NCBI RefSeq assembly: GCF_003850345.1
Contig: NZ_CP027707.1
Location: 1,302,001 to 1,366,000 of the forward strand
Direction: 5' to 3'
Length of the DNA: 64,000 bases
Source: Pseudomonas chlororaphis subsp. piscium
Lineage (GTDB): Bacteria > Pseudomonadota > Gammaproteobacteria > Pseudomonadales > Pseudomonadaceae
Made by a program: the position numbers and the translations under genes
Shown: positions 18,612 through 28,686 of the stretch, piece by piece
How the letters are laid out: each line of letters starts with the position of its first letter
How positions within the stretch are numbered: the first letter of the stretch is position 1
Notes under the pieces: model-generated
The model's input: the letters and a program-made list of their open reading frames with translations, nothing else
Told to the model about the DNA's origin: nothing
Database searches by the model: none

Positions 18612-19811
18612 TTATTTACGGCGCTGAACGAAATCCCGGATCCGCTCGGCCGCTTCCACGCATTCGGCCAATGGCGCCACCAGGGCCATGCGCACCCGAC
18701 CGGCTCCCGGGTTACTGCCGTCGACGTCGCGCGAAAGATAAGAGCCCGGCACCACGGTCACGTGCTCCTGTTCGAACAGATCGCGGCAGAACGCCGTATC
18801 GTCGCCCGCCACGTTCGGCCACAGGTAGAAGCTGCCGTCCGGGCGCTGCACGTCGAGCACCGGCGCCAGAATCTCCAGTACCGCATCGAACTTCTCGCGA
18901 TACAGCGCGCGGTTGGCGCGCACATGCACTTCGTCGTTCCAGGCGGCAATGCTGGCCAGCTGGGTCTGAACCGGCATGGCGCAGCCATGGTAGGTGCGGT
19001 ACAGCAGGAAGCCCTTGAGGATATCCGCGTCGCCCGCGACGAAACCGGAGCGCAGGCCCGGCAGATTGGAGCGCTTGGACAGGCTGTGGAACACCACGCA
19101 ACGCTTGAAGTCCTGGCGTCCCAGCTCGGCGCAGGCGCTGAGCAGGCCGGGTGGCGGGGTCTGCTCGTCGAAGTACAGCTCGCTGTAGCACTCGTCGGCG
19201 GCGATCACGAAGTCGTACTGGTCGGCCAGGGCAATGAGTTTCTTCAGGGTGTCGATCGGGATCAGCGCGCCGGTCGGGTTGCCCGGCGAGCACAGGAACA
19301 GGATCTGGCAACGCTGCCAGATCTCGGCCGGTACCGCGTCGAAGTCCGGGTTGAAGCCGTTTTCATCCAGGCATGGCAGGTAGTGCGGCTTGGCGCCGGC
19401 GAGGAAGGCGGCGCCTTCGTAGATCTGATAGAAGGGGTTCGGGCTGACCACCAGCGCGTCGTCGCCGCGGTTGACCACAGTCTGGGTGAAGGCGAACAGC
19501 GCTTCCCGGGTGCCGTTGACCGGCAGCACGTTGCGCGCCGGGTCGATCCAGCCGCCAGGCACGCCAAAGCGCCGTTCACACCAGCTGGCGATGGCTTCGC
19601 GCAGGGCCGGAAGGCCCAGGGTCGTCGGATATACCGCCATCTGGTCGAGGTTGTTGGCCAGGGCTTCGGCGACAAAGCTTGGCGAGCGGTGCTTGGGCTC
19701 GCCGATGGACAGCGCGATAGGGCGCTTGGCCGGGTTGGGCTGGACGCCGCCGAGCAGGGCGCGGAGTTTCTCGAACGGGTAAGGCTGCAGCTGGTTCAGA
19801 GCGTTGTTCAT
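18612..19811 (-). CDS. dapC: succinyldiaminopimelate transaminase DapC
   Basis: PLP aminotransferase, class I/II, of 399 residues acting between DapD and DapE in diaminopimelate synthesis. Visible motifs are CSPGNPTGALIP, AADECYSELYF, and the PLP lysine region HSLSKRSNLPGLRSGF, with the arginine block GRVRMALVAPL near the end. The N-terminus MNNALNQLQPYPFEKL is standard for the family. It follows glnD on the same strand with a gap of about 39 bases and is probably co-transcribed. With dapE and dapD it completes three neighbouring steps of one pathway. Confidence 0.93.
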   Translation of the reverse strand: MNNALNQLQPYPFEKLRALLGGVQPNPAKRPIALSIGEPKHRSPSFVAEALANNLDQMAVYPTTLGLPALREAIASWCERRFGVPGGWIDPARNVLPVNGTREALFAFTQTVVNRGDDALVVSPNPFYQIYEGAAFLAGAKPHYLPCLDENGFNPDFDAVPAEIWQRCQILFLCSPGNPTGALIPIDTLKKLIALADQYDFVIAADECYSELYFDEQTPPPGLLSACAELGRQDFKRCVVFHSLSKRSNLPGLRSGFVAGDADILKGFLLYRTYHGCAMPVQTQLASIAAWNDEVHVRANRALYREKFDAVLEILAPVLDVQRPDGSFYLWPNVAGDDTAFCRDLFEQEHVTVVPGSYLSRDVDGSNPGAGRVRMALVAPLAECVEAAERIRDFVQRRK

Positions 19812-19850
19812 CGGTGCGGTGTCTCACTCAAAGCGGGTCGTGGCGCGTGG

Positions 19851-22553
19851 TCAGATGCTCAGGCGCGTCAAGGCGGTAGGCGGTTCGTGGCTGACGCTCA
19901 GCTGTTCGACGATGGCGTCCTGCAGTCGGCTGCACAACTGGGGATCGGACAGTTGCTGGTTGTTCGCGTCGGTAATGAAGAACACGTCTTCCACGCGCTC
20001 GCCCAGGGTGGCGATCTTGGCGTTTTGCAGCGACAGGTCGAACTCCAGGAAGATCTTGCCGATGCGCGCCAGCAGGCCGGGGCGATCGGGAGCGCTCAGT
20101 TCGAGCACGGTGACCGGGCGCTGGGCGTCGTTGTGGATAGTCACTTGCGGTGGGAAGGCAAAGTGCTTGAGCTGACGCGGTACCCGACGCTGGATGATGG
20201 TCGGGTAGTCGTCAGGGTTGCGCAGGGCCTCGGTAAGGCCATCGCGGATCTGTTTGACGCGTTGCGGGTTGTTGCCGATCGAGCCGCCGTCGTTGTCGAG
20301 CACGATATAGGTGTCGAGGGTGAACTGGCTGCTCGAGGTGATGATCCGGGCGTCGTGGATGTTCAGGTTCAACTGGTCCATCGCGGCCACGGTCACGGCG
20401 AAGAAGTCGTGCTGGTCCGGGGCGTAGATGAAGATCTGCGTGCCACCCTCGAATTCGCGCTGGGTGGTTTCCTTGATCAGCACCAGCGGGCCGCCGTCGG
20501 CCGGCTGCTGGAGGATCGCGTCGCTGTGCCAGGCCACGTCGCCGGCGGTATGGCGCAGGAAGTAGTCGTCCCCCAGTTGCGCCCAGAGCTGCTCGACGTC
20601 GTCCGGATCGGTGCCAGCGCGGACCAGGATGTCCAGGGCCGCGCTTTGCGTCTGGCGGATCTGCTCTTCGCGGTCCACTGGGTTTTCCAGGCCGCGGCGC
20701 AGGGCGCGCTTGGTCTCGGTGTAGAGCTGGCGCAACAGGCTGGCGCGCCAGGAGTTCCACAGCGTCGGGTTGGTGGCGTTGATGTCGGAAACCGTCAGCA
20801 CGTACAGATAGTCCAGGCGGGTCTGGTCGACCACGACCTGGGCGAAGTCATGGATGACTTGCGGGTCGGACAGGTCCTTGCGCTGGGCGGTGGTCGACAT
20901 CACCAGGTGGTTCTGCACCAGCCAGACGATCAGACGGGTGTCCCACAGCGGCAACTGGTGGCGGATACAGAAGGCTTCCGCGTCCACGGCGCCGATTTCC
21001 GAGTGGTCGCCGTGCCGGCCCTTGCCGATGTCGTGGTAGAGCCCGGCCAGGTAGATCAACTCGGGCTTGGGCAGCTTGGCCATGAGCTTGCTGGCCAGCG
21101 GGAATTTCTCCGAAACCTGGGTGTACTGCAGTTTGCGCAGGTGCTTGATCAGGTTCAGGGTGTGGGCGTCGACCGTATAGATGTGGAACAGGTCGTGCTG
21201 CATCTGCCCGACGATATGGCCGAACTCCGGCAGGTAGCGTCCGAGAATACCGTAACGATTCATCCGCCGCAGGTTGCGGTGAATGCCGATCTCGCACTTG
21301 AACAGCTCGATGAACAGGCTGGTATTGCGGATGTCATGGCGGAAATCGTCGTCGATCAGGTGGCGATTCTCGCGCAACAGGCGAATGGTGTCGGCGCGTA
21401 CGCCCTTGATCTCCGGGTGCTGGGCCATGAGCACGAAGATTTCCAGCATGGCGAACGGCGTGCGGTGGAACACGTTGGCGTTGATCGCCTCGATGTAGCC
21501 ATCGTGCAGCTGGAAACGCGAGTTGATCGGCTGCGGTGGCGCTTCGTCTTCCGGGGCGAGGATGACTTCCTCGAAGTGCTGGATGATCAGGTCGCTGAGC
21601 TGGGCAATGCTCATCACCACCCGGTAGTACTGCTGCATGAAGCTTTCGATGGCCTGCTTGGCATCGTTGCCTTCGAACCCCAGCAGCTTGGCGATCGAGC
21701 GCTGGTGATCGAACAACAGGCGGTCTTCGGCGCGCCCGGCGAGCATGTGCAGGGCGTAGCGGACTTTCCACAGGAACTCCTGGGACGAGGCCAGCAGCGC
21801 GTTCTCGCTTTCCACCAGGAAGCCTTCGCCGGCCAGGGCCCGCAGGTTCAGCGTGCCGTACTGGCGACGGGCGACCCAGAGGATGGTCTGGATGTCCCGC
21901 AGGCCGCCGGGCGAGCCTTTGACGTTGGGTTCCAGGTTGTATTCGGTGTCGTTGTACTTGTGGTGCCGCGCCTTCTGTTCGGCGCGCTTGGCCAGGAAAA
22001 AATCCTTGCTCGGCCACATGTGCGCGGTGCTGGTGACGTCGAGCATGCGTTGGCGCAGGCGTTCGGGGCCGCAGATGGTGCGGCTTTCCATCAGGTTGGT
22101 AACCACCGTCAGGTCGGCGCGGGCCTCTTCGGCGCATTCTTCCACCGAGCGCACGCTTTGCCCGACTTCCAGGCCGATGTCCCAGAGCAGGGTCAGGAAG
22201 CGTTCGATGGAGTCGCGGAAAATCTCGTGGTCGGCGCTGTCCAGCAGGATCAGCAGGTCGATGTCGGAGTAGGGGTGCAGTTCGCCGCGACCGTAGCCGC
22301 CGACCGCCACCAGGGCGATGTCGGCGTCTTCGCTCCAGTCGAACTGGTCCCAGGCCTTTTGCAGGATGTTATCGACGAACCAGGCGCGGTCCTCGATGAG
22401 CCGGCGGATATCCCGTCCGCTGCGAAAGCGTTCGTCGAGCACTTCACGTGCCTGACGAATGGCTTTCTTGAAGGCGGCGATAGGGCTTGCCTTCAGGGCC
22501 AGTTCCGCCTGGAACTGGCCGCGGTCGAACAATTCGGGATCCACCTGCGGCAT
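19851..22553 (-). CDS. glnD: [protein-PII] uridylyltransferase/uridylyl-removing enzyme GlnD
   Basis: Bifunctional nitrogen sensor of 900 residues that adds and removes UMP on PII according to glutamine. The nucleotidyltransferase site is [16 protein letters not shown] (about 85-100) with two aspartates at 97 and 99. The HD hydrolase site is [15 protein letters not shown] (His507-Asp508). Two ACT domains lie at about 710-790 and 820-900 ([12 protein letters not shown] and [17 protein letters not shown]). It lies between map and dapC on the minus strand, the usual Pseudomonas order. Confidence 0.97.
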   Translation of the reverse strand: MPQVDPELFDRGQFQAELALKASPIAAFKKAIRQAREVLDERFRSGRDIRRLIEDRAWFVDNILQKAWDQFDWSEDADIALVAVGGYGRGELHPYSDIDLLILLDSADHEIFRDSIERFLTLLWDIGLEVGQSVRSVEECAEEARADLTVVTNLMESRTICGPERLRQRMLDVTSTAHMWPSKDFFLAKRAEQKARHHKYNDTEYNLEPNVKGSPGGLRDIQTILWVARRQYGTLNLRALAGEGFLVESENALLASSQEFLWKVRYALHMLAGRAEDRLLFDHQRSIAKLLGFEGNDAKQAIESFMQQYYRVVMSIAQLSDLIIQHFEEVILAPEDEAPPQPINSRFQLHDGYIEAINANVFHRTPFAMLEIFVLMAQHPEIKGVRADTIRLLRENRHLIDDDFRHDIRNTSLFIELFKCEIGIHRNLRRMNRYGILGRYLPEFGHIVGQMQHDLFHIYTVDAHTLNLIKHLRKLQYTQVSEKFPLASKLMAKLPKPELIYLAGLYHDIGKGRHGDHSEIGAVDAEAFCIRHQLPLWDTRLIVWLVQNHLVMSTTAQRKDLSDPQVIHDFAQVVVDQTRLDYLYVLTVSDINATNPTLWNSWRASLLRQLYTETKRALRRGLENPVDREEQIRQTQSAALDILVRAGTDPDDVEQLWAQLGDDYFLRHTAGDVAWHSDAILQQPADGGPLVLIKETTQREFEGGTQIFIYAPDQHDFFAVTVAAMDQLNLNIHDARIITSSSQFTLDTYIVLDNDGGSIGNNPQRVKQIRDGLTEALRNPDDYPTIIQRRVPRQLKHFAFPPQVTIHNDAQRPVTVLELSAPDRPGLLARIGKIFLEFDLSLQNAKIATLGERVEDVFFITDANNQQLSDPQLCSRLQDAIVEQLSVSHEPPTALTRLSI

Positions 22554-22600
22554 CGATTGGCTTTCCTTTCTATCTAATAGGTAGGGCGCAGTTGCGTGGA

Positions 22601-23383
22601 TCAGGCCGAGACGCGGGGGATGGTGTCATCGCTGCGCAGGGTGAAGATCTCGTAGCCGGTCTCGGTCACCAGCAGGGTGTGTTCCCACTGTGCGGAGAGC
22701 TTGCGATCCTTGGTGATCGCGGTCCAGCCGTCGCCCAGCACCTTGGTGTCGGCCTTGCCCTGGTTGATCATCGGCTCGATAGTGAAGGTCATGCCGGCTT
22801 TCAGTTCCATGCCGGTGCCGGCGCGGCCGTAGTGCAGGATCTGCGGCTCTTCGTGGAACACCTTGCCGATACCGTGGCCGCAGAACTCGCGAACCACCGA
22901 GAAGCCATTCTTTTCAGCGTGCTTCTGGATGACTTCGCCGATATCGCCCAGGCGGCAGCCCGGCTTGACCAGTTCGATGGCCTTGTACATGCATTCCTGG
23001 GTGATCTGCGACAGGCGCTCGGCCCAGACCGGCACGGTGCCGACGTGGAACATGCGGCTGGTGTCGCCGTGGTAACCGTCCTTGATGACGGTGACGTCGA
23101 TGTTCAGGGTGTCGCCATCCTTCAGCGGCTTCTCGTTCGGGATGCCGTGGCACACCACGTGGTTGATCGAGGTGCAGATGGACTTGGGGAAACCCTTGTA
23201 ATTCAGAGGCGCGGGAATCGCCTGCTGCACATTGACGATGTAGTCGTGGCAGATGCGGTCCAGCTCTTCGGTGGTCACACCGGGTTTGACATGCTCGGCA
23301 ATCATTTCCAGCACTTCGGCGGCCAGTTTGCCGGCGACACGCATTTTTGCGATGTCCTCGGGAGTTTTGAGGGTGACGGTCAT
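22601..23383 (-). CDS. map: methionine aminopeptidase type I
   Basis: Removes the initiator methionine from nascent proteins. The 260-residue chain is type Ia without N-terminal extension. The metal-binding residues are recognisable in [16 protein letters not shown] (two aspartates), [15 protein letters not shown] (histidine) and [10 protein letters not shown] (glutamate). It is divergent from rpsB across a 407-base regulatory gap, as in most gammaproteobacteria. Confidence 0.97.
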   Translation of the reverse strand: MTVTLKTPEDIAKMRVAGKLAAEVLEMIAEHVKPGVTTEELDRICHDYIVNVQQAIPAPLNYKGFPKSICTSINHVVCHGIPNEKPLKDGDTLNIDVTVIKDGYHGDTSRMFHVGTVPVWAERLSQITQECMYKAIELVKPGCRLGDIGEVIQKHAEKNGFSVVREFCGHGIGKVFHEEPQILHYGRAGTGMELKAGMTFTIEPMINQGKADTKVLGDGWTAITKDRKLSAQWEHTLLVTETGYEIFTLRSDDTIPRVSA

Positions 23384-23790
23384 ACAGGCTCTCTTGACGC
23401 TCAGTGGCGCGGATAAACAAGGAATGGCTTGAAAACGGTGTATCGAAGGCTGAACCCGCTGTGGGGTCGCCGCGCTTTCAAAAGCCTCAAAGGTGCGATT
23501 CTAACAGAGCCCCGGGGCAAATCTGAGGCTCTGTGCGTCGCTTCTTTCTATAACAGTGGAGCATTCTGGCCCGATTCCAAGGGGGGAGCAAAAAAGCGCT
23601 CCGGGGGAAATGAGAATCCTGGTTCCGTTTTTAGCCTTCTTGTGGTATAAAATGCGCCGCTTTCCGGGGATGCCCCGAAAAGCCTAAACCCACACACGTG
23701 TCGACACGATGACCTGGGTGCCCTCAGCACAAGCTGTTGGTTGGTCATTGGGATACGTGGAGGCCTAACCCGACTTATTAAGGAACTATC
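23384..23790. promoter_or_regulatory. map/rpsB divergent regulatory region and rpsB leader
   Basis: No gene is seen in this 407-base gap. A -10-like TATAAAAT lies at 23646-23653, followed by a GC-rich discriminator (GCGCCGC), as expected of a growth-rate-regulated ribosomal protein promoter; the -35 is weak. The resulting rpsB leader of about 130 nt has several possible hairpins around 23665-23760. In E. coli the rpsB leader mediates autoregulation by S2; that this one does so is inference. Confidence 0.5.
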
Positions 23791-24531
23791 ATGTCCCAAG
23801 TCAACATGCGCGATATGCTGAAGGCCGGTGTGCACTTCGGTCACCAAACCCGTTACTGGAATCCGAAAATGGGCAAGTACATTTTCGGCGCGCGTAACAA
23901 GATTCACATCATCAACCTTGAAAAAACCCTGCCAATGTTCAACGAAGCTCTGACTTTCGTAGAGCGTCTGGCCCAGGGCAAAAACAAGATTCTGTTCGTC
24001 GGCACCAAGCGTTCCGCTGGCAAGATCGTTGCTGAAGAAGCAGCACGTTGCGGTTCGCCGTACGTCGATCACCGCTGGTTGGGCGGCATGCTGACCAACT
24101 ACAAAACCATCCGTGCTTCCATCAAGCGTCTGCGTGACCTGGAAGTTCAGTCGGAAGACGGCACCTTCGCCAAGCTGACCAAGAAAGAGGCGCTGATGCG
24201 CACTCGCGATCTGGAAAAGCTGGATCGTAGCCTGGGTGGTATCAAGGACATGGGCGGTCTGCCTGACGCACTGTTCGTAATCGACGTTGACCACGAGCGC
24301 ATCGCGATCACCGAAGCCAACAAGCTGGGCATCCCGGTCATCGGCGTTGTCGATACCAACAGCAGCCCGGAAGGCGTTGACTACATCATCCCAGGCAACG
24401 ATGACGCCATTCGCGCCATCCAGCTGTACATGGGTTCGATGGCTGACGCCGTGATCCGTGGCCGCAACAACGTTGCTGGCGGCACCGAAGTATTCGCTGA
24501 AGACGCTCCAGCGCCGGCAGCTGAAGCCTGA
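23791..24531 (+). CDS. rpsB: 30S ribosomal protein S2
   Basis: Small-subunit ribosomal protein of 246 residues. The N-terminus [20 protein letters not shown] and the segments [11 protein letters not shown] and [15 protein letters not shown] are diagnostic. The C-terminal tail is short and alanine/glutamate rich. The codons are strongly biased toward a highly expressed set. A strong hairpin at 24561-24589 separates it from tsf. Confidence 0.99.
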   Translation: MSQVNMRDMLKAGVHFGHQTRYWNPKMGKYIFGARNKIHIINLEKTLPMFNEALTFVERLAQGKNKILFVGTKRSAGKIVAEEAARCGSPYVDHRWLGGMLTNYKTIRASIKRLRDLEVQSEDGTFAKLTKKEALMRTRDLEKLDRSLGGIKDMGGLPDALFVIDVDHERIAITEANKLGIPVIGVVDTNSSPEGVDYIIPGNDDAIRAIQLYMGSMADAVIRGRNNVAGGTEVFAEDAPAPAAEA

Positions 24532-24560
24532 GTAACTGACGCTTAGCGTTTACTCAGTAC

Positions 24561-24589
24561 GCAAAAAGGGGGCTAGGCCCCCTTTTTGC
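24561..24589 (+). terminator. perfect 13-bp hairpin between rpsB and tsf
   Basis: GCAAAAAGGGGGC, a three-base loop TAG, and GCCCCCTTTTTGC. The A and T tracts are part of the stem, so it can act as a partial (and bidirectional) terminator or a processing site, setting the rpsB to tsf transcript ratio. Confidence 0.75.
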
Positions 24590-24735
24590 CACCTCGAAAA
24601 TCATTTACCGATGGCGCCCCTGCAGTTCTTGTCATGTGTGGCGGCTATCAAGGGTTTTCGAGAGCGCAGCTCAAGAATCGATCGCCCGTTGAGTCGGGTG
24701 GAATGGTTGAAAACCTATCCAAGAGGAATTTGAAA

Positions 24736-25602
24736 ATGGCAGAGATTACTGCAGCGTTGGTTAAAGAACTGCGCGAGCGTACCGGCGAAGGCATGATGGA
24801 CTGCAAGAAAGCCTTGACCAAGGCTGGCGGCGACATCGAGAAAGCCATTGATGACATGCGTGCTTCGGGCGCCATCAAGGCTGCCAAGAAAGCAGGCAAC
24901 ATCGCTGCTGAAGGCGCCATCGCCATCAAGGACGACGGTAAAGCCGCCGTTCTGCTGGAAGTCAACTCGCAGACCGACTTCCTGGCTCTGCAGGACGATT
25001 TCAAGGCATTCGTTGCTGCCAGCGTGGAAAAAGCTTTCGCTGACAAGCTGACCGACGCCGCTCCGCTGATCGAAGCTCAAGAAGCTGACCGTCTGGTTCT
25101 GGTTGGTAAAACTGGCGAGAACGTCAACATCCGTCGTCTGGCTCGCGTTGAAGGTGACGTGGTCGGTACTTACCTGCACGGTAACAAGATCGGTGTTGCG
25201 GTTGTCCTGAAAGGCGGTTCCGTAGAACTGGCCAAGGACATCGCCATGCACGTGGCTGCAAGCAACCCTGAGTTCCTGCTGCCATCGCAAGTTTCCGCTG
25301 AAGCCATCGAACGCGAAAAAGCCGTGTTCCTGCAGCTGAACGAAGACAAGATGAAAGGCAAGCCAGCCGAAATCGTTGAAAAAATGATCGGCGGCCGTAT
25401 CAGCAAGTTCCTGGCCGAAGCCAGCCTGGTTGAGCAAGCTTTCGTCAAGGATCCAGAAGTCACCGTAGGTGCCCTGGCCAAGAAAGGCGGCGCTGAAATC
25501 GTTTCGTTCACCCGCTTCGCAGTAGGTGAAGGCATCGAGAAGAAAGAAGACAACTTCGCTGAAGAAGTTGCCGCACAACTGGCTGCTGCCAAGCAACAGT
25601 AA
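24736..25602 (+). CDS. tsf: elongation factor Ts
   Basis: Guanine-nucleotide exchange factor for EF-Tu, 288 residues. The UBA-like N-terminal region MAEITAALVKELRERTGEG, the TDF motif in VNSQTDFLALQDDF and the C-terminal dimerisation region are present. The start at 24736 has AGAGGA about ten bases upstream; open-frame sequence before it is non-coding leader. It follows rpsB by about 200 bases with a strong hairpin between, and ends at a clear terminator. Confidence 0.98.
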   Translation: MAEITAALVKELRERTGEGMMDCKKALTKAGGDIEKAIDDMRASGAIKAAKKAGNIAAEGAIAIKDDGKAAVLLEVNSQTDFLALQDDFKAFVAASVEKAFADKLTDAAPLIEAQEADRLVLVGKTGENVNIRRLARVEGDVVGTYLHGNKIGVAVVLKGGSVELAKDIAMHVAASNPEFLLPSQVSAEAIEREKAVFLQLNEDKMKGKPAEIVEKMIGGRISKFLAEASLVEQAFVKDPEVTVGALAKKGGAEIVSFTRFAVGEGIEKKEDNFAEEVAAQLAAAKQQ

Positions 25603-25625
25603 GACGGTTTTTCAACTGTCGCCCG

Positions 25626-25660
25626 AAAGAGGCTGCCCGCTCACGCGCGCAGCCTCTTTT
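25626..25660 (+). terminator. intrinsic terminator of tsf
   Basis: AAAGAGGCTGC and GCAGCCTCTTT form an 11-bp stem around a 12-base GC-rich loop, with the T tract running out of the stem. It lies 24 bases after the tsf stop. Confidence 0.8.
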
Positions 25661-25670
25661 CAAATGCGGT

Positions 25671-25687
25671 AACCAATTTAATTGGTT
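25671..25687. promoter_or_regulatory. perfect AT-rich dyad upstream of pyrH
   Basis: AACCAAT-TTA-ATTGGTT is an exact 7+7 palindrome, extendable by a G-T wobble to 10 bp on each side. It lies between the tsf terminator and the pyrH start, about 125 bases before pyrH. It could be a hairpin or a protein-binding site; no known family is matched. Confidence 0.45.
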
Positions 25688-25810
25688 GCCTTCGGAACCG
25701 GTTTACAAAGTCGTGTTCTGATGGCGCTGTGACAGCGTCAAGCTAGAGTGAACGCAGGCTGCAAACAGCTTGCAAAGAATTTTTTAAATACGCCGCAGGA
25801 GAGATTCGCA

Positions 25811-26554
25811 ATGGCTCAGCAGGGCAGTGGTTATCAAGCTCGCTATAAACGCATTCTACTCAAGCTTAGCGGCGAGGCCCTGATGGGCTCGGAAGAGTTC
25901 GGGATCGACCCTAAGGTGCTGGATCGCATGGCGCTGGAAGTCGGCCAGCTGGTTGGCATCGGTGTTCAGGTCGGCCTGGTCATCGGCGGTGGCAACCTGT
26001 TCCGCGGCGCGGCGCTCAGCGCGGCCGGCATGGATCGGGTGACAGGCGACCACATGGGCATGCTGGCCACTGTGATGAACGGCCTGGCCATGCGCGACGC
26101 GCTGGAACGTGCGAATATCTCGGCTATCGTCATGTCGGCCATTTCCATGGTGGGTGTGACCGATCACTATGACCGTCGCAAGGCGATGCGTCATCTGAAC
26201 TCCAAGGAAGTGGTGATCTTCGCTGCCGGTACCGGCAACCCGTTCTTCACCACCGACTCCGCAGCATGCTTGCGGGCGATCGAGATCGATGCCGACGTAG
26301 TGCTCAAGGCAACCAAGGTTGACGGTGTGTACACCGCAGACCCATTCAAAGACCCGCATGCCGAGAAGTTCGATCATCTGACCTACGATGAAGTGCTGGA
26401 TCGCAAGCTGGGTGTCATGGATCTGACGGCGATCTGCCTGTGCCGCGACCATAAGATGCCGTTGCGCGTATTCAATATGAACAAGCCCGGCGCCCTGCTG
26501 AACATCGTGCATGGCGGCGCTGAAGGAACCCTGATCGAGGAAGGCGAACAATGA
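25811..26554 (+). CDS. pyrH: uridylate kinase (UMP kinase)
   Basis: Phosphorylates UMP to UDP; bacterial amino-acid-kinase-fold enzyme of 247 residues, normal length. The motifs [34 protein letters not shown] and [16 protein letters not shown] are all typical. The start at 25811 follows a GCAGGAGAG ribosome site; the reading frame extends upstream without coding character. Its stop overlaps the frr start by four bases (ATGA). Confidence 0.98.
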   Translation: MAQQGSGYQARYKRILLKLSGEALMGSEEFGIDPKVLDRMALEVGQLVGIGVQVGLVIGGGNLFRGAALSAAGMDRVTGDHMGMLATVMNGLAMRDALERANISAIVMSAISMVGVTDHYDRRKAMRHLNSKEVVIFAAGTGNPFFTTDSAACLRAIEIDADVVLKATKVDGVYTADPFKDPHAEKFDHLTYDEVLDRKLGVMDLTAICLCRDHKMPLRVFNMNKPGALLNIVHGGAEGTLIEEGEQ

Positions 26555-27108
26555 TCAACGAAATCAAGAAAGACGCTCAAGAGCGCATGAAGAAGTCCCT
26601 GGAATCCTTGGCGCATGCATTCAGCCGCATCCGTACCGGCCAGGCTCACCCAAGCATCCTGGCTGGCGTGATGGTGCCTTACTACGGCGCTGATACCCCG
26701 ATCAACCAGGTGGCCAACGTCACCGTGAAAGATGCTCGCACCCTGCAGGTCGTGGCCTTCGAGCGCAACATGCTGGCGGCGGTGGACAAGGCGATCCAGA
26801 GCTCCGGCCTGGGCTTCAACCCGACCAACCTGGGTGAGCTGCTGCTGATCTCCATGCCAGCGCTGACCGAAGAAACCCGCAAGGGCTTCACCAAGCAGGC
26901 TCGCGAAGCGGCCGAAGACGCTCGTATTGCCGTGCGCAACGTGCGTCGTGACGCGCTGAGTCAGTTCAAGGACCTGGTCAAAGAGAAAGAAATCAGCGAA
27001 GACGACGAGCGTCGCGCCGCCGATGACATCCAGAAGCTGACCGACAAGTTCGTGGCGGAAATTGAAGTCGCTGTGAAGCAAAAAGAAGCGGACCTGATGG
27101 CCGTATAA
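26551..27108 (+). CDS. frr: ribosome recycling factor
   Basis: Releases ribosomes from mRNA after termination, together with EF-G. The 185-residue length is exact for the family. The segments [27 protein letters not shown] and the C-terminal helix region [25 protein letters not shown] (residues about 130-155) are conserved. It overlaps pyrH by four bases and is 16 bases ahead of uppS, so it is part of the pyrH-frr-uppS-cdsA-dxr run. Confidence 0.98.
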   Translation: MINEIKKDAQERMKKSLESLAHAFSRIRTGQAHPSILAGVMVPYYGADTPINQVANVTVKDARTLQVVAFERNMLAAVDKAIQSSGLGFNPTNLGELLLISMPALTEETRKGFTKQAREAAEDARIAVRNVRRDALSQFKDLVKEKEISEDDERRAADDIQKLTDKFVAEIEVAVKQKEADLMAV

Positions 27109-27124
27109 GGGTCAGGACGTTTTC

Positions 27125-27880
27125 ATGGACAAGACCAAGCAGCCTGTACCGTCTTCGGTGCCGCGCCATGTCGCGATCATCATGGATGGCAACAATCGCT
27201 GGGCAAAAAAACGCTTTATGCCGGGTGTCGCCGGGCATAAAGCGGGTGTCGATGCTGTTCGTGCGGTCATCGAAGTGTGCGCCGAGGCCAAGGTCGAGGT
27301 GCTGACGCTGTTCGCCTTCTCCAGTGAAAACTGGCAGCGGCCGGCCGATGAAGTCAGTGCCTTGATGGACCTGTTCTTCAAGGCGTTGCGCCGTGAGGCC
27401 AAGCGCCTCAACGAAAACAACATCAGCCTGCGCATCATTGGCGATCGCTCGCGCTTCCATCCCGAGTTGCAGGCGGCGATGCGCGAGGCGGAAGCGATGA
27501 CCGCGGGGAGTGACCGCTTCATTCTGCAGATCGCTGCCAACTATGGCGGTCAGTGGGATATCGCTCAGGCCGCTCAGCGCCTGGCGCGGGAAGTTCAGGC
27601 AGGGCACCTGCGTCCTGACGACATTACCCCTGAGTTGTTGCAAGCCTGCCTGGCGACTGGCGACCTGCCGTTGCCGGACCTGTGCATCCGTACGGGTGGC
27701 GAGCACCGCATCAGCAATTTCCTGCTCTGGCAGCTGGCTTATGCCGAGCTGTACTTCTCCGACCTGTTCTGGCCGGACTTCAAACACGATGCCATGCGCG
27801 CTGCGCTGGCCGATTACGCTTCTCGCCAGCGCCGCTTCGGTAAAACGAGCGAGCAGGTCGAGGCTGGAGCCCGGGTTTAA
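27125..27880 (+). CDS. uppS: (2E,6E)-farnesyl-PP-dependent undecaprenyl diphosphate synthase
   Basis: Cis-prenyltransferase of 251 residues that makes the C55 lipid carrier precursor for peptidoglycan and O-antigen. The catalytic aspartate lies in IIMDGNNRWAKKR, and FAFSSENWQRP and the C-terminal RTGGEHRISNFLLWQ and AYAELYFSD blocks are present. The stop overlaps the cdsA start (TAATG). It belongs to the operon running from pyrH toward dxr. Confidence 0.97.
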   Translation: MDKTKQPVPSSVPRHVAIIMDGNNRWAKKRFMPGVAGHKAGVDAVRAVIEVCAEAKVEVLTLFAFSSENWQRPADEVSALMDLFFKALRREAKRLNENNISLRIIGDRSRFHPELQAAMREAEAMTAGSDRFILQIAANYGGQWDIAQAAQRLAREVQAGHLRPDDITPELLQACLATGDLPLPDLCIRTGGEHRISNFLLWQLAYAELYFSDLFWPDFKHDAMRAALADYASRQRRFGKTSEQVEAGARV

Positions 27881-28686
27881 TGCTCAAACAACGAATCATC
27901 ACTGCGCTGATCCTGCTGCCGATCGCCTTGTGCGGTTTTTTCCTGCTCGAAGGTTCCACCTTCGCCCTGTTTATCGGGCTGGTGGTGACCCTCGGGGCCT
28001 GGGAGTGGGCGCGCCTGGCGGGTTTCGAGGCTCAGCCGACGCGTATTGCCTATGCAGTAGTGGTCGCTGCGCTGTTGTTCCTGATGCAATTGTTGCCAGG
28101 TATCGCGCCCTGGGTGCTCGGTGCAGCGGTGCTCTGGTGGGGGCTGGCGACTTTCCTGGTGCTCACCTATCCGCGTACCAGCGAGCATTGGGCGGGTGCC
28201 GCGGCCAAGCTGGTGATCGGTCTGCTGATTCTGCTGCCGGCCTGGCAAGGCCTGGTTTTCATCAAGCAGCAGCCTTTGGGTAACTGGTTGATCATGGCGG
28301 TGATGGTGCTGGTCTGGGGCGCTGATATTGGCGCCTACTTCTCCGGCAAGGCGTTCGGCAAGCGCAAGCTAGCGCCGCAGGTCAGCCCGGGCAAGAGCTG
28401 GGAAGGGGTGTATGGCGGTCTGCTACTGAGCCTGGTGATCGCTGCTGTGGTCGGTCTGGTTGCAGGCTGGTCCGTCGGGCAGATCATCCTTGGCTTGCTG
28501 GGCGCAGCTGTCGTGGTGTTCATCTCGGTGGTCGGCGACCTGACCGAAAGCATGTTCAAGCGCCAGGCCGGGATCAAGGACAGCAGTAACCTGCTGCCGG
28601 GTCATGGTGGCGTGCTCGACCGTATCGACAGCCTGACCGCGGCCATTCCGGTATTCGCGGTGCTGTTGTGGATGGCTGCATTGTGA
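27880..28686 (+). CDS. cdsA: phosphatidate cytidylyltransferase
   Basis: Integral membrane enzyme of 268 residues that makes CDP-diacylglycerol from phosphatidic acid and CTP. About eight hydrophobic segments are present. The family signature is at the C-terminal end: [20 protein letters not shown] followed by [15 protein letters not shown]. It overlaps uppS by one base and dxr by four, so all three are likely translated from one mRNA. Confidence 0.97.
   Translation: MLKQRIITALILLPIALCGFFLLEGSTFALFIGLVVTLGAWEWARLAGFEAQPTRIAYAVVVAALLFLMQLLPGIAPWVLGAAVLWWGLATFLVLTYPRTSEHWAGAAAKLVIGLLILLPAWQGLVFIKQQPLGNWLIMAVMVLVWGADIGAYFSGKAFGKRKLAPQVSPGKSWEGVYGGLLLSLVIAAVVGLVAGWSVGQIILGLLGAAVVVFISVVGDLTESMFKRQAGIKDSSNLLPGHGGVLDRIDSLTAAIPVFAVLLWMAAL

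Noticed and set aside
18762..22577. Very long open frame on the plus strand opposite dapC and glnD
   Set aside because: It is an antisense frame created by the high GC at third codon positions of the real genes; composition is Gln/Val/Asp/Gly-rich with no domain, and it spans two genes and their gap.
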